Source of the DNA: Cristatella mucedo
Taxonomy: Eukaryota; Bryozoa; Phylactolaemata; Cristatellidae
DNA length: 64,000 nt
Direction of reading: 5' to 3'
Assembly (NCBI GenBank): GCA_009760855.2
Contig: WPIO01000180.1
Span: forward strand, 246,001-310,000
Shown piece by piece: positions 26,731 to 39,450 of the stretch. Below the pieces are notes generated by a model. The model was not told where the DNA came from. It did no database searches and saw only the letters and a program-made list of their open reading frames with translations. The translations under genes and the position numbers were made by a program. The stretch's first letter is position 1. Each line of letters begins with the position of its first letter.

Positions 26731-28253
26731 CAAGAGCTATACTAATCTGGTATACAATAATCTATTTTGTTTTTACTGAAGTTTTCCCTACCTTTTTCTC
26801 CTTTAAGTTTCATAGAGCTGCAATCACTTACAATCAGCTCTACTGAGAGATTAACTTCACCATAGTTAGGTCTATGAATAAAACCCGCGCCTGCTCATTA
26901 TTATTTCGCAATTCAAAACCGTCTTACCAATTTTGTGTGTGTACTCACAGTCGAGCGGACGAAGTCGCATTTTAAATTTTATTTGCTCATTTCCTAGGGC
27001 TACAGATTTGCATCTCAGATAAGTCATTTGCTGTGTCTATTTTCATCACATCATAGACAGTGTCCTACTTTGCTGCTCTGTAGTTTATACAAGTATTACC
27101 TGGTGGATTTAAAAGAAATCTCTTGCCGTTTTGACATTTTCTTGATAATAATCCGTATGAAGACTTTTAAATTTGAATTCAGATTTAAGGTTTTGTTTGC
27201 TTCGGTTCAATAAACCAAAACCAAACACTAGTTGCGTATATAACAGGCTGTTACAAAGGCAGTAAAACCACTTTACAGAGGACTGGCAAAAGAGCACTCA
27301 TTCCTCGGATTATATACTAACAATAACAACGATTGATTTCAGGAGATATTAGAGAGCTGATGGCAATGAGAAGGATCTTATTAATTTAGGAATACATTTT
27401 ATTTTCTAAAACTGACATTAAAAATGTTTAAGCCCACAATTTATAGTAATTTTGCATAAGCGAGTCCGAAAAAGAGAGGCGTCACTGGGTCTAATCACGT
27501 TCACTATGAGTAAATAGCTTTATCGTGAAAATACCCTTAAGTAAACCTAGTGAGGCATAGTCCGACAACAGCGAGTCCAGGCGCAAGTCATGCTTTTATA
27601 TTTATTGAAGTTTTACCTGTACATAATAACTTAATGACTGTGTTTTTAAAGATTTTTATTTCGAATATGCAAAAAAAAGTAGTCTTGCTCAGTGAGCAGA
27701 GAGGAGTTGTGTAGCAATCAAATTGGAGTTCGGTTACGCTTGTAATAAAAATTATTCGACTTTTCAGGGAGTACCAACTTAGTCACAGTGGCATTAAAGA
27801 AGTAGTGAAGAAGAATAAAATATATAAAGTAAATTAATCAAGTCATTATGACTGCCTAGTGGCACTGCGGCTGACCCTTTCTTCGTGGAAATATACCTCA
27901 AAGCTGAGACCAGATTAAGACAAGCAGATATGGTCTCTAGTTCCAGCAAAGAGTCTGGCGTAATGTATTTAGCAGATAATCGCACAATTTTAGCGTATAG
28001 AGAATTCAGACACAACTCAAGGATTAGGCTTACGCAGGTAACTAGATACGTAAAGTCGAAAATATAAACGCTCTCTTGAGAGCCAAAATTGTCGAATTGC
28101 AGATCTCAGGCCGGTGAAAAGGTTAGGGTACAGTACTCTGCTGGAAACAGATTAAAACGATTTATCTCCGCCGGAAACCATCTGCGGATTGCATTTCGTA
28201 TATTAAAAATTAGCGGACCTCGCACAAGATAGTTTCTTAAAATCAGCACTTAC

Positions 28254-28367
28254 TTTTGCATGTCTGTCTTTTAGTAGCTCCCTCATAGAGCAATTTCATG
28301 AACACTCTCGCGACAGGATGATCATGGGTGGTAACAACTGTCAGTACACTGAGGTAGCACATAAACC
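28254..28367 (-). CDS. STRA6: STRA6-like exon, post-helix HDHP segment
   Basis: A 114 bp exon, acceptor CTATTTTACAG, donor GCAAAA/GTAAGT. Two bases complete the glycine of the previous exon, 37 codons follow and one base is left. It encodes FMCYLSVLTVVTTHDHPVAR and then VFMKLLYEGATKRQTCK. Vertebrate STRA6 has Y-x-x-x-F-L then S-H-P-x-x-x-x-F-x-x-L-L here. Its one-base exit phase fits both candidate last exons, at 25713-26035 and 21914-22173. Confidence 0.85.
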
Positions 28368-28559
28368 CTGTAAAATAGTAGGTAATAATTAAGGTAGGAT
28401 CTTATAAATCAAGGTAAAAATGGAGATCATATGTTAAGCAAATAAATGCATTTTGGTATTCATAAAAGATTGAAGCAGCACTCTTCAAAGCGCCAGTGAT
28501 AACCTTTTAACATCATCACTTAGACAGCAGCATATGAGCCTTAATATCTATCACCACGA

Positions 28560-28805
28560 CTTGCATAATAATAATAATATTGATAATACACCTCATACAG
28601 CACCCACAGAGAAGTCAATATATTTCTAGGTGATTTTCATTTAGTAAAAGGAAACATGATCGAATAGTGAGCGGTATCATGCTTGATAAACAACAAGAAT
28701 AACGTTAGGGGTGACGCATGCACGTGTGGTTAGTGGCAGCTTGCAATAGTGTAAGCACGCAGAAGCACATAAAGAAAGAATCACAGGAACCTAACAAATT
28801 CTGTC
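28560..28805 (-). mobile_element. LINE family B, 3' end in intron
   Basis: ATT-type tail (ATAATAATAATATTGATAAT), degraded hairpin (CAGAGAAGTCAATATATTTC) and UTR words ATCATGCTTGATAAACAAC and GTTAGTGGCAGC. It inserted in the intron just upstream of exon 28254-28367. Confidence 0.8.
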
Positions 28806-29929
28806 ATTATTAGATGCGTTGTATTGGATAATAAAAGGTAGCTCACTGCAGTATAATGAACCATCACCTGGATCTTTAAGAGTGAGCAACTTACTATTGA
28901 AAAATAATTTAGAAAGGTTTTAATAATAAATATTACGTTTTGCACTGAGGCATCTAAGTATTTCTCAGGACTACACATGCTGCACTCGTGGGATTGATAG
29001 TGGGAAGTGTGAAGAACCCCTCAGGCTGGCTTGAAGTACATGCCGGCATGCTACACTTTCCATGTTTGCTTCATGGGCTGCACGCTATCTCACGAGGAGT
29101 ATTAAAGTGCTGGAACCGGCTCAATCATTTTATCGAATCGTCTCTCTCTAAATTATGCAGCAATACCAAAATTATTTTAAATAGATTGTCAAAGTTGAAT
29201 TTAAATGCAATAAATAAGATGAAAAAGTAAAGGGATAGAATAATTGCAGATATATAATAAAAGCTGACATTATAGACGCATAGAATCAAATCCAATTGGG
29301 TAACCTGAGCTAGAAAATAAGTACAACTGAGACATTTTGTCTGCTGTCTCATCCCTAAATTAGCTGATAAAAATTGAGAGCAACATTCTTAAACTGAGTG
29401 GTAATCAAAAACTAGTTTTGGGCAAGAATAGTGTCATTCGCATATCGGTTCAACTACGTAAGTGGGCTCTACCAGCATGTTTTATGTTTCAGGTATTATC
29501 TGCACACGATCTTTATGTTCTGTCACAAAATGAACTTTTGTGAGACCATCCAGCCAGTTCAAAATTTAATTATTTTACTTTCAGTTCATAAGATCACACA
29601 AATTTGGTATGATTAGACAGGAATATTACATCTAAATCGGTCCTTACATTTTCAAAATTCCATGAGTACTTCTATAGCTCACTAGCTATAGGATTTTGGG
29701 CGTTATCAATAAGGCTAGTGCGGTTGGAGTAGAAATAAGCAGCTAAGCATATCCGGCATGAACATCAAAGTCGTAACATTGCATCACTTCTTACTGACTC
29801 TCTGCTCTGGCCCCTTGGGAAGCTGGGTGTCGACATCAAATGCCATGTCATTCGTCTTTGTTTGTAACCTCGTGAAGCAGCAAAGACAACTTGGGTGTTA
29901 CTCAAGTGAGCTTTCCATGGTGCACTCGA

Positions 29930-30330
29930 AGCCTTTGCAACATACAGAGGGGCGTGGTAAAACTCAGACCTAATATCACGAAACTGAGGTAAATTGAGAA
30001 GCAAATGTGAGACAGCTGGACAGTCGAGAAAATGAGTAGCATGAAAGTAGCAGCTCATGACGGCTGTAAAAGATGTGTCGCAGTCGGCAGCATGATTATA
30101 GATGCCGTGAAGTTAGAATTGTGAAAGTGAGCTATGCATTCCGGGATTGCTAAGCAAAAACATCTATCGCCAGTTGAATTTAAGAGTAAGAATACAAAAA
30201 AAGATGCATTGTCAAGAGAAGAACTACGGGTTTGAGTGGGCAGAAACTTTTGCAAAAATTTAGGTACGAATGAAAGAGAACGGTCTTGCGATACAGCACG
30301 GCATAAATGGAGGGATGGTAGGTGCATAGC
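29930..30330 (-). mobile_element. LINE family A, strongly decayed copy
   Basis: Shares scattered stretches with the other family A tails: GTAGCATGAAAGTAGCAGCT, TGTCGCAGTCGGCAG and ATCTATCGCCAGTTG. It is much more diverged than the copies at 20 and 56 kb, so it is an older insertion. Confidence 0.6.
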
Positions 30331-30449
30331 TGCTTAGATGTAAATATGACGTCAGCAGTGGTCTTAGCCAATCTCTACTGCAGTCAGCAACAGTTTACAG
30401 ATATTCGCCAGAGTGATGATACAGCTAATTTCAACAATGTCCTAATTTG

Positions 30450-30610
30450 GTACCAAGGTTAAGGTGGCCACCTTAAACTACGGGGGGGGGAAGCCTAGTT
30501 TCTTGGATTGGACGACCGAGGTAGTGGTCTCGAATCCTCACGTATATGGGATGAGCGTGGATGAAAAATCCATTTTCTCAGGGCGCTAAACAGTATTTGT
30601 ATCAACACGG
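30450..30610 (+). mobile_element. Possible third tRNA-like SINE
   Basis: An A-box-like AGGTTAAGGTGG lies inside an 18-bp perfect palindrome (TTAAGGTGGCCACCTTAA). A run of eight or more G follows, then a B-box-like GTCTCGAATCCTC about 65 bp later. Only one copy was noticed. Confidence 0.3.
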
Positions 30611-30651
30611 CAATGCTATCCCTTGGCTACTGTCATCCAATCAACAAAAAA

Positions 30652-30825
30652 AATGCCAGCTGATTTAACAGCCTCTTTTTGTAAAGCGACAGAAGAGCCT
30701 TTACGGCTATCACCACCGTTTGCAGTGGCGATAAAGGATCGCCCACCAAAGAATTCGAACCCACGACCTCGGGGCCGAGGTCGTGAAAAGCAATCACCTT
30801 ACCTAGTAAGCCATTACGGCTCACC
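30652..30825 (-). mobile_element. SINE2 (tRNA-derived), best copy
   Basis: Cleanest copy: GAGCCGTAATGGCTTACTAG then GTAAGG (A box), B box GTGGGTTCGAATTC, tail GCTCTTCTGTCGCTTTAC and GAGGCTGTTAAATCAGC. Intron between exons 28367 and 31313. Confidence 0.85.
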
Positions 30826-31312
30826 AATCACTAGGGCTAACTATTATGCGAGTTTCATCACCTGGTTAATGGAGGTGCCAGACTAGTGCCGACGCATGGC
30901 ACAAAGCCGCAACAATTACATGCGAACAATACTGAGTTTTCTAAATCGAGCTTAAAACCTAAGAGGCCTTCGGAGTGCATATGGTCGCCAACTGACACTA
31001 TCTCTGATCTCCACTGACTATGTCAAAGAACAATCAAAGTATGACATGCATAGCTCAGGTAGGAGGCCAGTTAAGGAAAATTGTAGCACGAAGGTATCAG
31101 ATTACAAGTCCTCCTAGTGTAGTCACATGGAGCTTGCGTTAGCACAATTTACGCATGAAGGGAATTTTTTTTAATAGTACACCCAAGCATCACCGGCCAT
31201 GAGCATAGACAAGCGCATCTCGAGCTCGTGGCTTATCTCGATGCAGGAAATGATCTGAGGCATGCACTAGGTAGAATCAAGCTGTGACGGGATGTGCACA
31301 GGAAGTACGCAC

Positions 31313-31476
31313 CGGCATCCAACGTTTCGTATTGCGGCATCATGATGCAGTGATCGATTCTCGGAATGAAGAAAATCCCAAACACCATGCCTTTAAGAAC
31401 GCGCATTACGGCCGTCACAACTCCGAGCAATATGTTGAAAAAGAAGTAGAACAAGCTGACATTGTGGAATGCATGC
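31313..31476 (-). CDS. STRA6: STRA6-like exon, FNILLGVV...TLDAG
   Basis: A 164 bp exon, acceptor GTGAATTGTAG, donor GATGCCG/GTGCGT. One base completes arginine, 54 codons follow and one base of a glycine remains. It encodes a helix (SLFYFFFNILLGVVTAVMRV) followed by GIFFIPRIDHCIMMPQYETL and DAG. This is the best recognised STRA6 stretch: F-P-L-N-V-L-V-G-A...W-R-V-L, then a D/H...L-P-P...T-L-D-P-G pattern, in the same spacing. Confidence 0.9.
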
Positions 31477-32034
31477 CTACAATTCACGTGTAGGGTTAAA
31501 GGTCTGTAGCAACATCGTTTGTATACTTTATTTCACGGATTAACTTGTGATGATTGTGCACATAGCACGGCATTGCTTGCTCAGTTGTAATAAATAATAA
31601 CCGGGGCCAGCCCATCTATTAAAAACTTGCAGAGAGTAATGAAAGGCATCCCAACTTTGCTAAGAGTGATAGGGTGGGTGAAATACTCATCTGAGGTTTC
31701 AAATGCTCTGTTAACAGGCCTCCATTTTAATTATACGTCATAAAAAGCGTATTCATCATTAGCAACAGTATATTTGAAAATTTTTCCTGGCTAGCTCCAA
31801 TATCAATTACTTTATCAGAACGTGAAACATTCTCTGAGTACTTATTGGCAATTTAAAAACGGTAAAGTTTGCCAATCGGCATCCTAAGAAAGCAATTACT
31901 ATCAAATTAGCTGAAAAGACATGGGACTTCCGGATAATTTATACGGAATTGTATTAAAGAATCAGCTTAAAAGAACAAAGAGCAGGCCGTGAAAACTGAA
32001 ATATTTTTTAAAGCTTTCAATATTCCCGCTGAGA

Positions 32035-32402
32035 ACGTGACTAATAATAATAATATCAATAATAATAATACACTAGATAAAGCACCCTCAGATAACCTAA
32101 TCCCTTTCTACGCTCTTCACATTTGCTGAAAAGGGAAATGCAATTGAATGGTAAGTAAAATCATGCTTGAAAAACAAGCACAATCAATAATAAGGGTAGG
32201 GGTGACATGCATAGGTTCAGCATGCAAATGTGGTTAGTGGTAGCATGCACAGTGTCAGCACGCATAAGCACATGAAGGAAGAATCACAGGGACCCACTAT
32301 ATGCTGTCCTAAACAGGTGAGTTTTTAAGTTCCTTTTAAACGTGGTCAGGTCAGGGGATGTTCTGACGCAGGTCGGGAGGGAGTTCCAGGCTTTGGAGCA
32401 TA
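32035..32402 (-). mobile_element. LINE family B, 3' end in intron
   Basis: ATT tail, hairpin with changes (CAGATAACCTAATCCCTTTC), then a UTR well matched to the copies at 8 kb and 59 kb, up to GGGAGGGAGTTCCAGGCTTT. It is followed directly by a SINE1 copy. Confidence 0.88.
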
Positions 32403-32552
32403 ACAAATATAATTCATTTACATAGCTCCCCAAGAGAACCTAATCTCTATTTAGGCGCTTCACATATGCCTCGGGGCTCGAACCCACAACCTCAGTACGA
32501 CCTTGGTCAGGGTGCGCACCTTAATCGCTAGACCAAACCAGCTCGGCGACTG
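32403..32552 (-). mobile_element. SINE1 (tRNA-derived)
   Basis: Well preserved: A box in GGTTTGGTCTAGCGATTAAG, B box GTGGGTTCGAGCCCC, tail hairpin AAGCGCCTAAATAGAGATTA. It lies directly beside a family B LINE 3' end. Confidence 0.88.
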
Positions 32553-32699
32553 ACGCCTTCTGCACCGATTTTTGTTCACTGACTGACTCAATGTCTCTTG
32601 TGGCTCACGTACATGAGCCTACTCACACCTATGGTCACACACTCGACCCAACTTTCTCCTAAACCTGGACTATTTCACCAGCTTAGTCGAATGGGTATT

Positions 32700-32890
32700 T
32701 CACCCGGTTACTGGCAGCATGCACAGTGTCAGCACGCATTAGCACATGAAGGACGAATTGTTAGACTCAGTGAATGCTGTCCTAAATAAATGTGTTTTAT
32801 AGTTCTTTTTAAATGTGGTCAAGGCAGGCGATGTTGTGACTCAGGTCGGGAGGGAGTTCAAGGCTTTGGGAGTTAAATCATATTCGTCTC
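32700..32890 (-). mobile_element. LINE family B, second adjacent fragment
   Basis: Repeats UTR and RT-end sequence already present at 32230-32400 (GCAGCATGCACAGTGTCAGC; GGGAGGGAGTTCAAGGCTTT), so it is an independent copy or a local duplication. It abuts a long CT microsatellite. Confidence 0.8.
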
Positions 32891-32950
32891 CACCGGCGTT
32901 TGGGCAGATGTTTCTCAGTGTAAAATTCCAACCAGCCACAGCAGTAACGT

Positions 32951-33082
<132 letters not shown>

Positions 33083-33244
33083 GGTGATTTAAGATCCAGT
33101 GACGCCGTAATCGTCATTTTCATTTTTTTATGCAAACTTTCTGCTGCAATGAAGCAATACATTCAATTCAATACTCGTAATGATACGATCTCGCTCTAAT
33201 GCGAAACCAAACGTGCGGCCTTAAACGGGCTTCCAAACTTTTAC

Positions 33245-33364
33245 CTGTTATGTATGGCCAGCGGTTTTGCGACATCCTCTTCTTTCAGCTTCGGCTGCAG
33301 GAATGCTAGCCGAGTGATTATCACCTGGCTCTGGTATATGGCGATACTCAGTATGACCGGTATG
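33245..33364 (-). CDS. STRA6: STRA6-like exon, helix and PKLKEED loop
   Basis: A 120 bp exon, acceptor TTTACTTTGCAG, donor CATAACAG/GTAAAA. One base completes isoleucine, 39 codons follow and two bases of an arginine codon remain. It encodes IPVILSIAIYQSQVIITRLA and then FLQPKLKEEDVAKPLAIHN. In vertebrate STRA6 this is a helix with Q-N followed by a short charged loop ending in N-R-R. No ORF scan would list it because it has no internal start codon. Confidence 0.85.
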
Positions 33365-34214
33365 CTGCAAAGTAAACGATATTTGGTCAACAATTAATTG
33401 AATGCCCTGAGGTGGCTAAGTACGGAAGCCTCACCGGCACTGTCAGTGCTAGTTGGTTCTACCCCAGCCACTAGTTGGTCTGGCTGAATGGACATAAGAA
33501 AAGTTCAGCTTCTAGAGGCGCTCTTAGGATCTGCACTGACCGATGAAGCTTTGCTTGGCCTATATCGGAAGTCCTCTAGCTCCCATTCTCGTGCTACCAG
33601 ACTTTCTGAAAGAGGCGACTAAAACTTTTTTGGGCGGACCACCTTCTGCCTGCGAAGCCTCGATGGCTGTCATATCTTATCTTCTGACCTAAGTAAGAGC
33701 CCGACCATGAATAAGGATTTAGAAGCCTTGAATGAGCGCTTTTCACGGTGTTATAGCTCCTAGTTGTTCTTGGTGTCGAGAACCAGTGGCTTTTAGTATA
33801 ATCTGGTGGAAGAATGGTAGAAAGGTTGTCGATTTATATTAATTGGCTCTGTAGGCTACTAAGTAGAAAGACGTCTGGGAATACGTGCACCCATATAATT
33901 ACTAGTCAGTCTAGAAATCTGAATCCGGGATAATAAGCATTATCTGTATGGACGTCATTCTCCATCTCTCTTGTGGGAGATGTTTGAGCGTGACTCTATA
34001 GTCCAGTTGGGCGGTGCACCTTCGAAGGGCACGTTCACTATGCCATTCCGTGAGGAAACATAAATACACACACACGCACACACAGAATGTCAGTGTCATA
34101 AGATTGTGTGATATATTACACGTCTACTACACTTCACTTCAGAAAGTACTAATCGCTATCTTCTCACGAGACGGAAGGACGGACCTTGTCGCTTTTTAAG
34201 TACAATTATACATG

Positions 34215-34216
34215 TA

Positions 34217-34270
<54 letters not shown>

Positions 34271-34272
34271 CG
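34215..34272. repeat. TA microsatellite
   Basis: TA dinucleotides with ACA and GTA interruptions. Confidence 0.9.
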
Positions 34273-34779
34273 TATTTTTAAATGTTTTGCGACAGACAAA
34301 CTTCGCAAATGTGACCATTAAGATATTTTGTAGAGCGGACACTCTCCCCTACGTCGAGACGTTGGGATTAGGTTTGGGCAAAGGCGAAAAAGTAAAATAT
34401 GATTATTTTCTAAAATAAAAGCTATAAGGAGGTGCTAGAGAGGTTTTACTAGTGCATTCAAAAGTGTAAATTGTGAGCCTAGCTCGCGATTGTCAACGTC
34501 GGGATTTAGCCTCCATTGCTGGAACCTAGGCAATACTTTTTTGGTCGGGACATTGATAAATAAATCCATACAGACTAGAAAGCACCGTAATTACAAATGA
34601 GATACGAGATATATAGAATACAATCGATCTTACGTTACGGAGACGCTTGGGCCGATATATCTGTTCATTTCAGATTGACTATTGACCTTTACAAGTATTT
34701 CTATCTTTCTCTGGCTTTACCCACCAAAATCACTCGTGTCTGTACCTGCAGCTTAGGTCACACAACTACTACTGGCAGC

Positions 34780-34862
34780 CTAATATAATAATATTAATAT
34801 TAATAATGCACTCGATAAAGCGCCCTCAGAGAACTCAATCTCTTTCTGGGCGCTTTACATTA
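34780..34862 (-). mobile_element. LINE family B, terminal hairpin only
   Basis: About 80 bp: ATT-type tail followed by a well preserved hairpin, AAGCGCCCAGAAAGAGATTG and complement. Extreme 5' truncation. Confidence 0.75.
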
Positions 34863-35492
34863 ATATGGCATCCTAGTAGCTAAAGAGACCTCAAACTCAA
34901 GACCAAGAGAAATTAAAAAGCCAAGTAAGAAGCCAAGCTTCATAGGTCGTTCTCTTTAGAATGCTACTGCTACTTCGAATCAGATTGGAATAGTAAGAAC
35001 ACAGCTGCCTCAGCCATCACGAAACGTACTCCTCACAGATACGTGCCCATCACAAGGGGTCCATCGATTTCTGCTCAGTATCAGCTGGAACTAATGGGTA
35101 AACTGACGTGATTGATCGTTGGCACTATGCTTTGCTCAACTCTGCTAGTATTCTGCAAGGAGGATCAACTATCATTAGAGGAATTTACTAAAGACTACTT
35201 GAAATCTTAGAAGAATCCCGGTACTGTAATGCTTCGCAAGGATGCAGCAGGCTGCGAGCTTTGACCAAATTTTACTTTGGACATATTATTTTATTTAATA
35301 GCCAATGACTAAATTATCATTAACTATTGGCAAAATTATCGGTCATTATTAGCTTGTGGATTTTTTAGCTGAATAGCCATTAAGATGAGCTTGCAAACAT
35401 TCCATCAATGGGCTGCTAAAATAAGGCTTAAACGGATTTAAAAATTAACGTTCTTAAATAAAATATCAGCTTATAAGGTGAATTGTACTTAC

Positions 35493-35613
35493 ATGATAAC
35501 CTCTGCAACAAATATTATAATTTCGTAGTACTGAAATTCCAGGGCAGGAATGAAGAGAATGTAAGTTATGATGAAGGCCACGAGAAAAAGCACGAACTGA
35601 ATTATGACGAAGC
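35493..35613 (-). CDS. STRA6: STRA6-like exon, GFVIIQF helix
   Basis: A 121 bp exon, acceptor TTCACTTTTTTAG, donor GTTATCAT/GTAAGT. Two bases complete glycine, 39 codons follow and two bases remain. It encodes GFVIIQFVLFLVAFIITYIL, a full membrane helix, then FIPALEFQYYEIIIFVAEV. The vertebrate counterpart is the helix of type GLLVQQIIFFLG followed by a proline-containing turn. The hydrophobicity and the in-phase junctions on both sides make this secure. Confidence 0.85.
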
Positions 35614-35824
35614 CTAAAAAAGTGAAAATAAATTCACTCATACTATCACAAAAAATAAACAAAGAATGAAAATAGATTTGCATTTCAAAATCAATGAGTT
35701 TAAGAAAAGCATGGCGGTACGGCTATGGGGAAGATATCTCGCTTTTATGCAATATATTTTGATATAAATAGAACCACTAGGTTATTAAAGAAGGCAAAAG
35801 TTGACCCACATGGCCGAACGACCA

Positions 35825-37205
35825 TTACTACTACTACTAAGAATAATAATAGTAATACATTCGATGAAGCGCCCTCACTCAATATCTTTCTAATTGGTTA
35901 TTCTATCTTTCACATTGGCTTCAAAGGAAGTATTATAGAATGGATAGTGGTAGCAAGCTCAATAAACAACAGAAATAACATTGTTAAGGGTTACATACAC
36001 ACGGTTAGCACGTGAATGTGGTGAGTGACTGCATGCACAGTGTTAGCAGGCATTGAGTACCTAAAGTTCGAATTCTGTGGAATCGCTAAATGCTGTGATA
36101 AATAGGTGCGTGTTTAGTCTCTTTTGAAATGTGGCCAAGGCAGGAGATGTCGTGAAGCAAGTCGAGACCACATTTCAGGCTTTGAGAGTATACGAACTAC
36201 AGATCTGGTCACCAAAGGGGTCGAGGTTGGTAGGAGGTATAGGTAAACAGTGGGATTCCAACAGGTGGGTGGTACGATGCTTACTTAGCCTGGTGGGGAA
36301 TAGATCTGTTAGGTAGGCTGGATCCGAATAATGAATTAATTTAATAATGAGTGAAAAAACTTTGAATGCGATGCCTTGCTTGACCGGGAGCCAGTGAAGG
36401 TCAGTTAGAAGAGGCGAGGTTGGCAACTGAGAGGCTTAAGACAGAGAAGTCTAGCGGCAGATATTCGCACCAGCTCACAGCACCTAATTTCACCGGCCGG
36501 TAGGCCACAGCAGTCAAGACGGGATGTCACAAATGCATTGACCAATTTAGATGTGGTATCTCCGTCTAACAAGCCCTACTTTTAGCATTACTGTGTAGCT
36601 CAGATTAGGCAAACTGGACTGTCTAGCTGATGTCGTCGTCTGATGAAAAGTCACTTTAGAATGTGACCTAGATTTCATGCAGATCCAACAGGAGACATAC
36701 TTGCCGAACCAACTTGAGCGTTAACCTTTCAATTTCTGAGTTAATAATGTTTGCCCATTACTAGTAAGTTGGTTTTATAATCATTCAATTTACAAAAATA
36801 TGCTAAGAATCATGTGGGGATGTCGTCAACACATGTAGCAAAGGAGTTGAGAGAATTTGACGTGATGGAGGGCGTGAAGGGATCGAAGAAAAAGTATAAC
36901 TGAGTGCTGTCTAAAAAGAAATAAAAGCTTAGATTGTGCTTGGCAATTACATCGGCGAGAGGGAGAGCATAAACAGTGAAAAGTGCTGTACTAAACGTAG
37001 ATCCGTGAGCTACCCCATATCTTAGAGCCTTCTCGGATGATCACAGTGCATTCACATAAATATTCTGGTATTTTCCACTTAGATAGTCCCGAACCATTGC
37101 AAAGCAGCTCCAGTGAGTCCAAGGCGTGAGCAACGAGACGCCTTCAAGAAGGATATAGTGATCAAAAGTATCAAAGGCTGCCGACATTTCGAGCGAAACA
37201 AATTA
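35825..37205 (-). mobile_element. LINE family B, 1.4 kb copy in intron
   Basis: Runs from an ATT-type tail through UTR into the reverse transcriptase. The minus strand reads DLHWLPVKQGIAFKVFSLI and RLSKHRTTHLLESHCLPIP. Further upstream parts (to about 37205) show the catalytic region only in fragments. Confidence 0.85.
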
Positions 37206-38994
37206 CTATTTTCAGCGGTTGAAGTTGTTAAATAATTTCACTTTAGTATTTTTCGTACTTATATTTTTGATTATCCAATGCATTCACTGAGCAATCTAGT
37301 TTCAATGTGAAATATAATCTAGGGTATACAACTACAGCATATCCCAAAATTATGCATGTCAGCATAACCATTTTATTCTTAAGTGTTGATACAAACCTTA
37401 TTTATTAGCACTGTCTCGATCCGATGGAGTCTATGTCTTTTTCCGGTGATCACAGTAATAGCATTTAACTTTAGGTTGTTATCTTTAACCTGTTAAACGT
37501 AGCTGTCTCCTCTATGCTAATGTGAATGTTAGTGGTGCTCTAAAAACAGATAGGGCTGGGAGCTCTGCGACTAATAAAGATGGTTCCCATGTTTCTTTCC
37601 TAAACGAAAATAGGTTGCAGCGTTGAGCCACAGGACAGATGGCCTACGGTCAATTTGAATTTTTAAATCTCAGTTGTGGGAAACTTAAGCACGTGCTTAC
37701 TACAATGGTTCAATAATTTTGAAGGTTGACATCATTAGCTGTTCATGAATTTTGAAGATTACCATTCATGTATTCACAATATTTGGATTCACGACTTGAA
37801 AAATCTATTTCAAGTCATTCACAGTTATTCAACTACTACGGCGTCAATAAGCGGAGCAGCTATGAAATTTTTGCTACGGTACTGTGACATTTGAAGCGAT
37901 GCTTATGTACATCTACAAAACTTTGGGAAATATATTTTAAGTTAATTGTTTAGCATTCAAGGATTATAAACTATGATATTCGGCTTTACGCAAAAAGACT
38001 TTTAGGTGTTCGTTTTAGGGATTTAGGATATATTCTTGCGTGCTTAGGTTGCAGGCTTAGGGTTCGAGATTTTGAGGAAGGGGTTTGGAGACGCCGGCTA
38101 CCATGTTGCACTCCCTGCTATGGTCGCAATGTCTATTGATGACACATTCGTGTGTCCGTGATAGTAGCTTTGGTCTCACATTAGTCACAAGCCCTTTAGA
38201 CCGAGTTGCACTGTTGCACTGTGAGCAGTGCTAGATCTAGAAGGCAGAAGGTGTTGGTCTCTTGCTATGTAGACGGGTAGTGAAATGGACCAATATTTAC
38301 ACAGCTAATCCGACCGTCGTGAACTACGAAATCGGGTCCGTTTCTCACTCAATGACCCGCCGCAACGTTCTTGTGGAATAAGAACTATGAGTGTGCGCTA
38401 TAGTTTTTATGAATTGCGGGTCCTGCCCCTTTAGTTAGAATCTTTAGGATCATGTTCCTAACTGAAAACCATACCTCCGCGTCTGCTGGTTTGCTTGGGC
38501 TGGTGCTGTGTAGCTGCGACTGTTTGCAACTTTTGAAAGAACGCTGCTGAGAAAAGACTATTTTCAATTTAAATGGTTTCTATTAATTGCTTGTTGCTAT
38601 GAAACGGTATTCTGAGCGTGCCAGCGTTTATTTCTGCTCTGCTGCCTTTATTCTGACTTTTGTCCCCTTTCTTACGCAGCCATGCTTTCTTCTCAGCTGC
38701 TCTCAGCTGCTTGAGATGGCGTCTCCTGGCTTCCGTAATTGTATCGAACGCCGATCTGGCCTTCAGTGCGCACATAAAAGACGTTTAAGCTTAATGCCTA
38801 TTTAGCGGCTACCCGATGTAACTGTCAGAGATAGAAACAAGCAAGCATGGGTTTGCAGCACCAGCTCAATCATTATCTGCCGCCTGTCGGAAAGTGGCGA
38901 CTATCTTTTGCTAGAACTTTGCTTGTAAATTAAAACTACATTCAGGATTACAGATTGTTAAGACCTTTTATTGCAAGCCTATTAGGTAATTTAG
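37206..38994. other. Intron sequence, no recognised feature
   Basis: Part of the 5.9 kb intron between exons 35613 and 41487. Short frames at 38.4-38.8 kb are open on both strands without motifs. Confidence 0.45.
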
Positions 38995-39450
38995 TTCATG
39001 GTATCTCTTTTTGAAACTCCTAAAACCATAATGACCCAAGTTAATGTCATGCAGGAGAGTTCTATGGCACACACTATTGCTAAGCCTCTTACGGGTGCAT
39101 TCGAGAGCCAAAACACTTCATCTTACCCAAAAAAGAGAAAGTGAAAAGCAGAGATGAGTTAATGGGGAAGTTGAGTTGAAGATTATCCCGAAAGTTGCAT
39201 CTCAGGATAGCTGGTAAGTATGCACCATTGTTGTGAGCTGAATATGTGCCTTATTGGGAGTTGAGAGTAGATTCTGTTTCATAAGAATTGTGGAAGTGAG
39301 CTCCAATGTCTAGGACCTGCAGGGCAAAGGCTTTTTCTTCCGATATCTTTAATCGAAGAAAAAGAGTTTGTAATTTGTTATGTATAGATGGCCTGAGGGA
39401 AAGATTAGGCTGAAGCTGGATAAGTAGTCCATCGAGGTGTGAATTGGCCA
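38995..39450 (-). mobile_element. LINE family A, decayed 3' copy in intron
   Basis: Shares GTCATGCAGGAGAGTTC, AAGAGAAAGTGAAAAGCAG, CATAAGAATTGTGGAAGTG and GTCTAGGACCTGCAGGGC with the other family A ends. It lies in the intron between exons 35613 and 41487, same strand as the gene. Confidence 0.7.

Noticed and set aside
30652-30825. Possible genuine tRNA genes at A-box/B-box sites
   Set aside because: The boxes recur in many dispersed copies with a non-tRNA body and tail and no acceptor stem closing them; these are SINEs.
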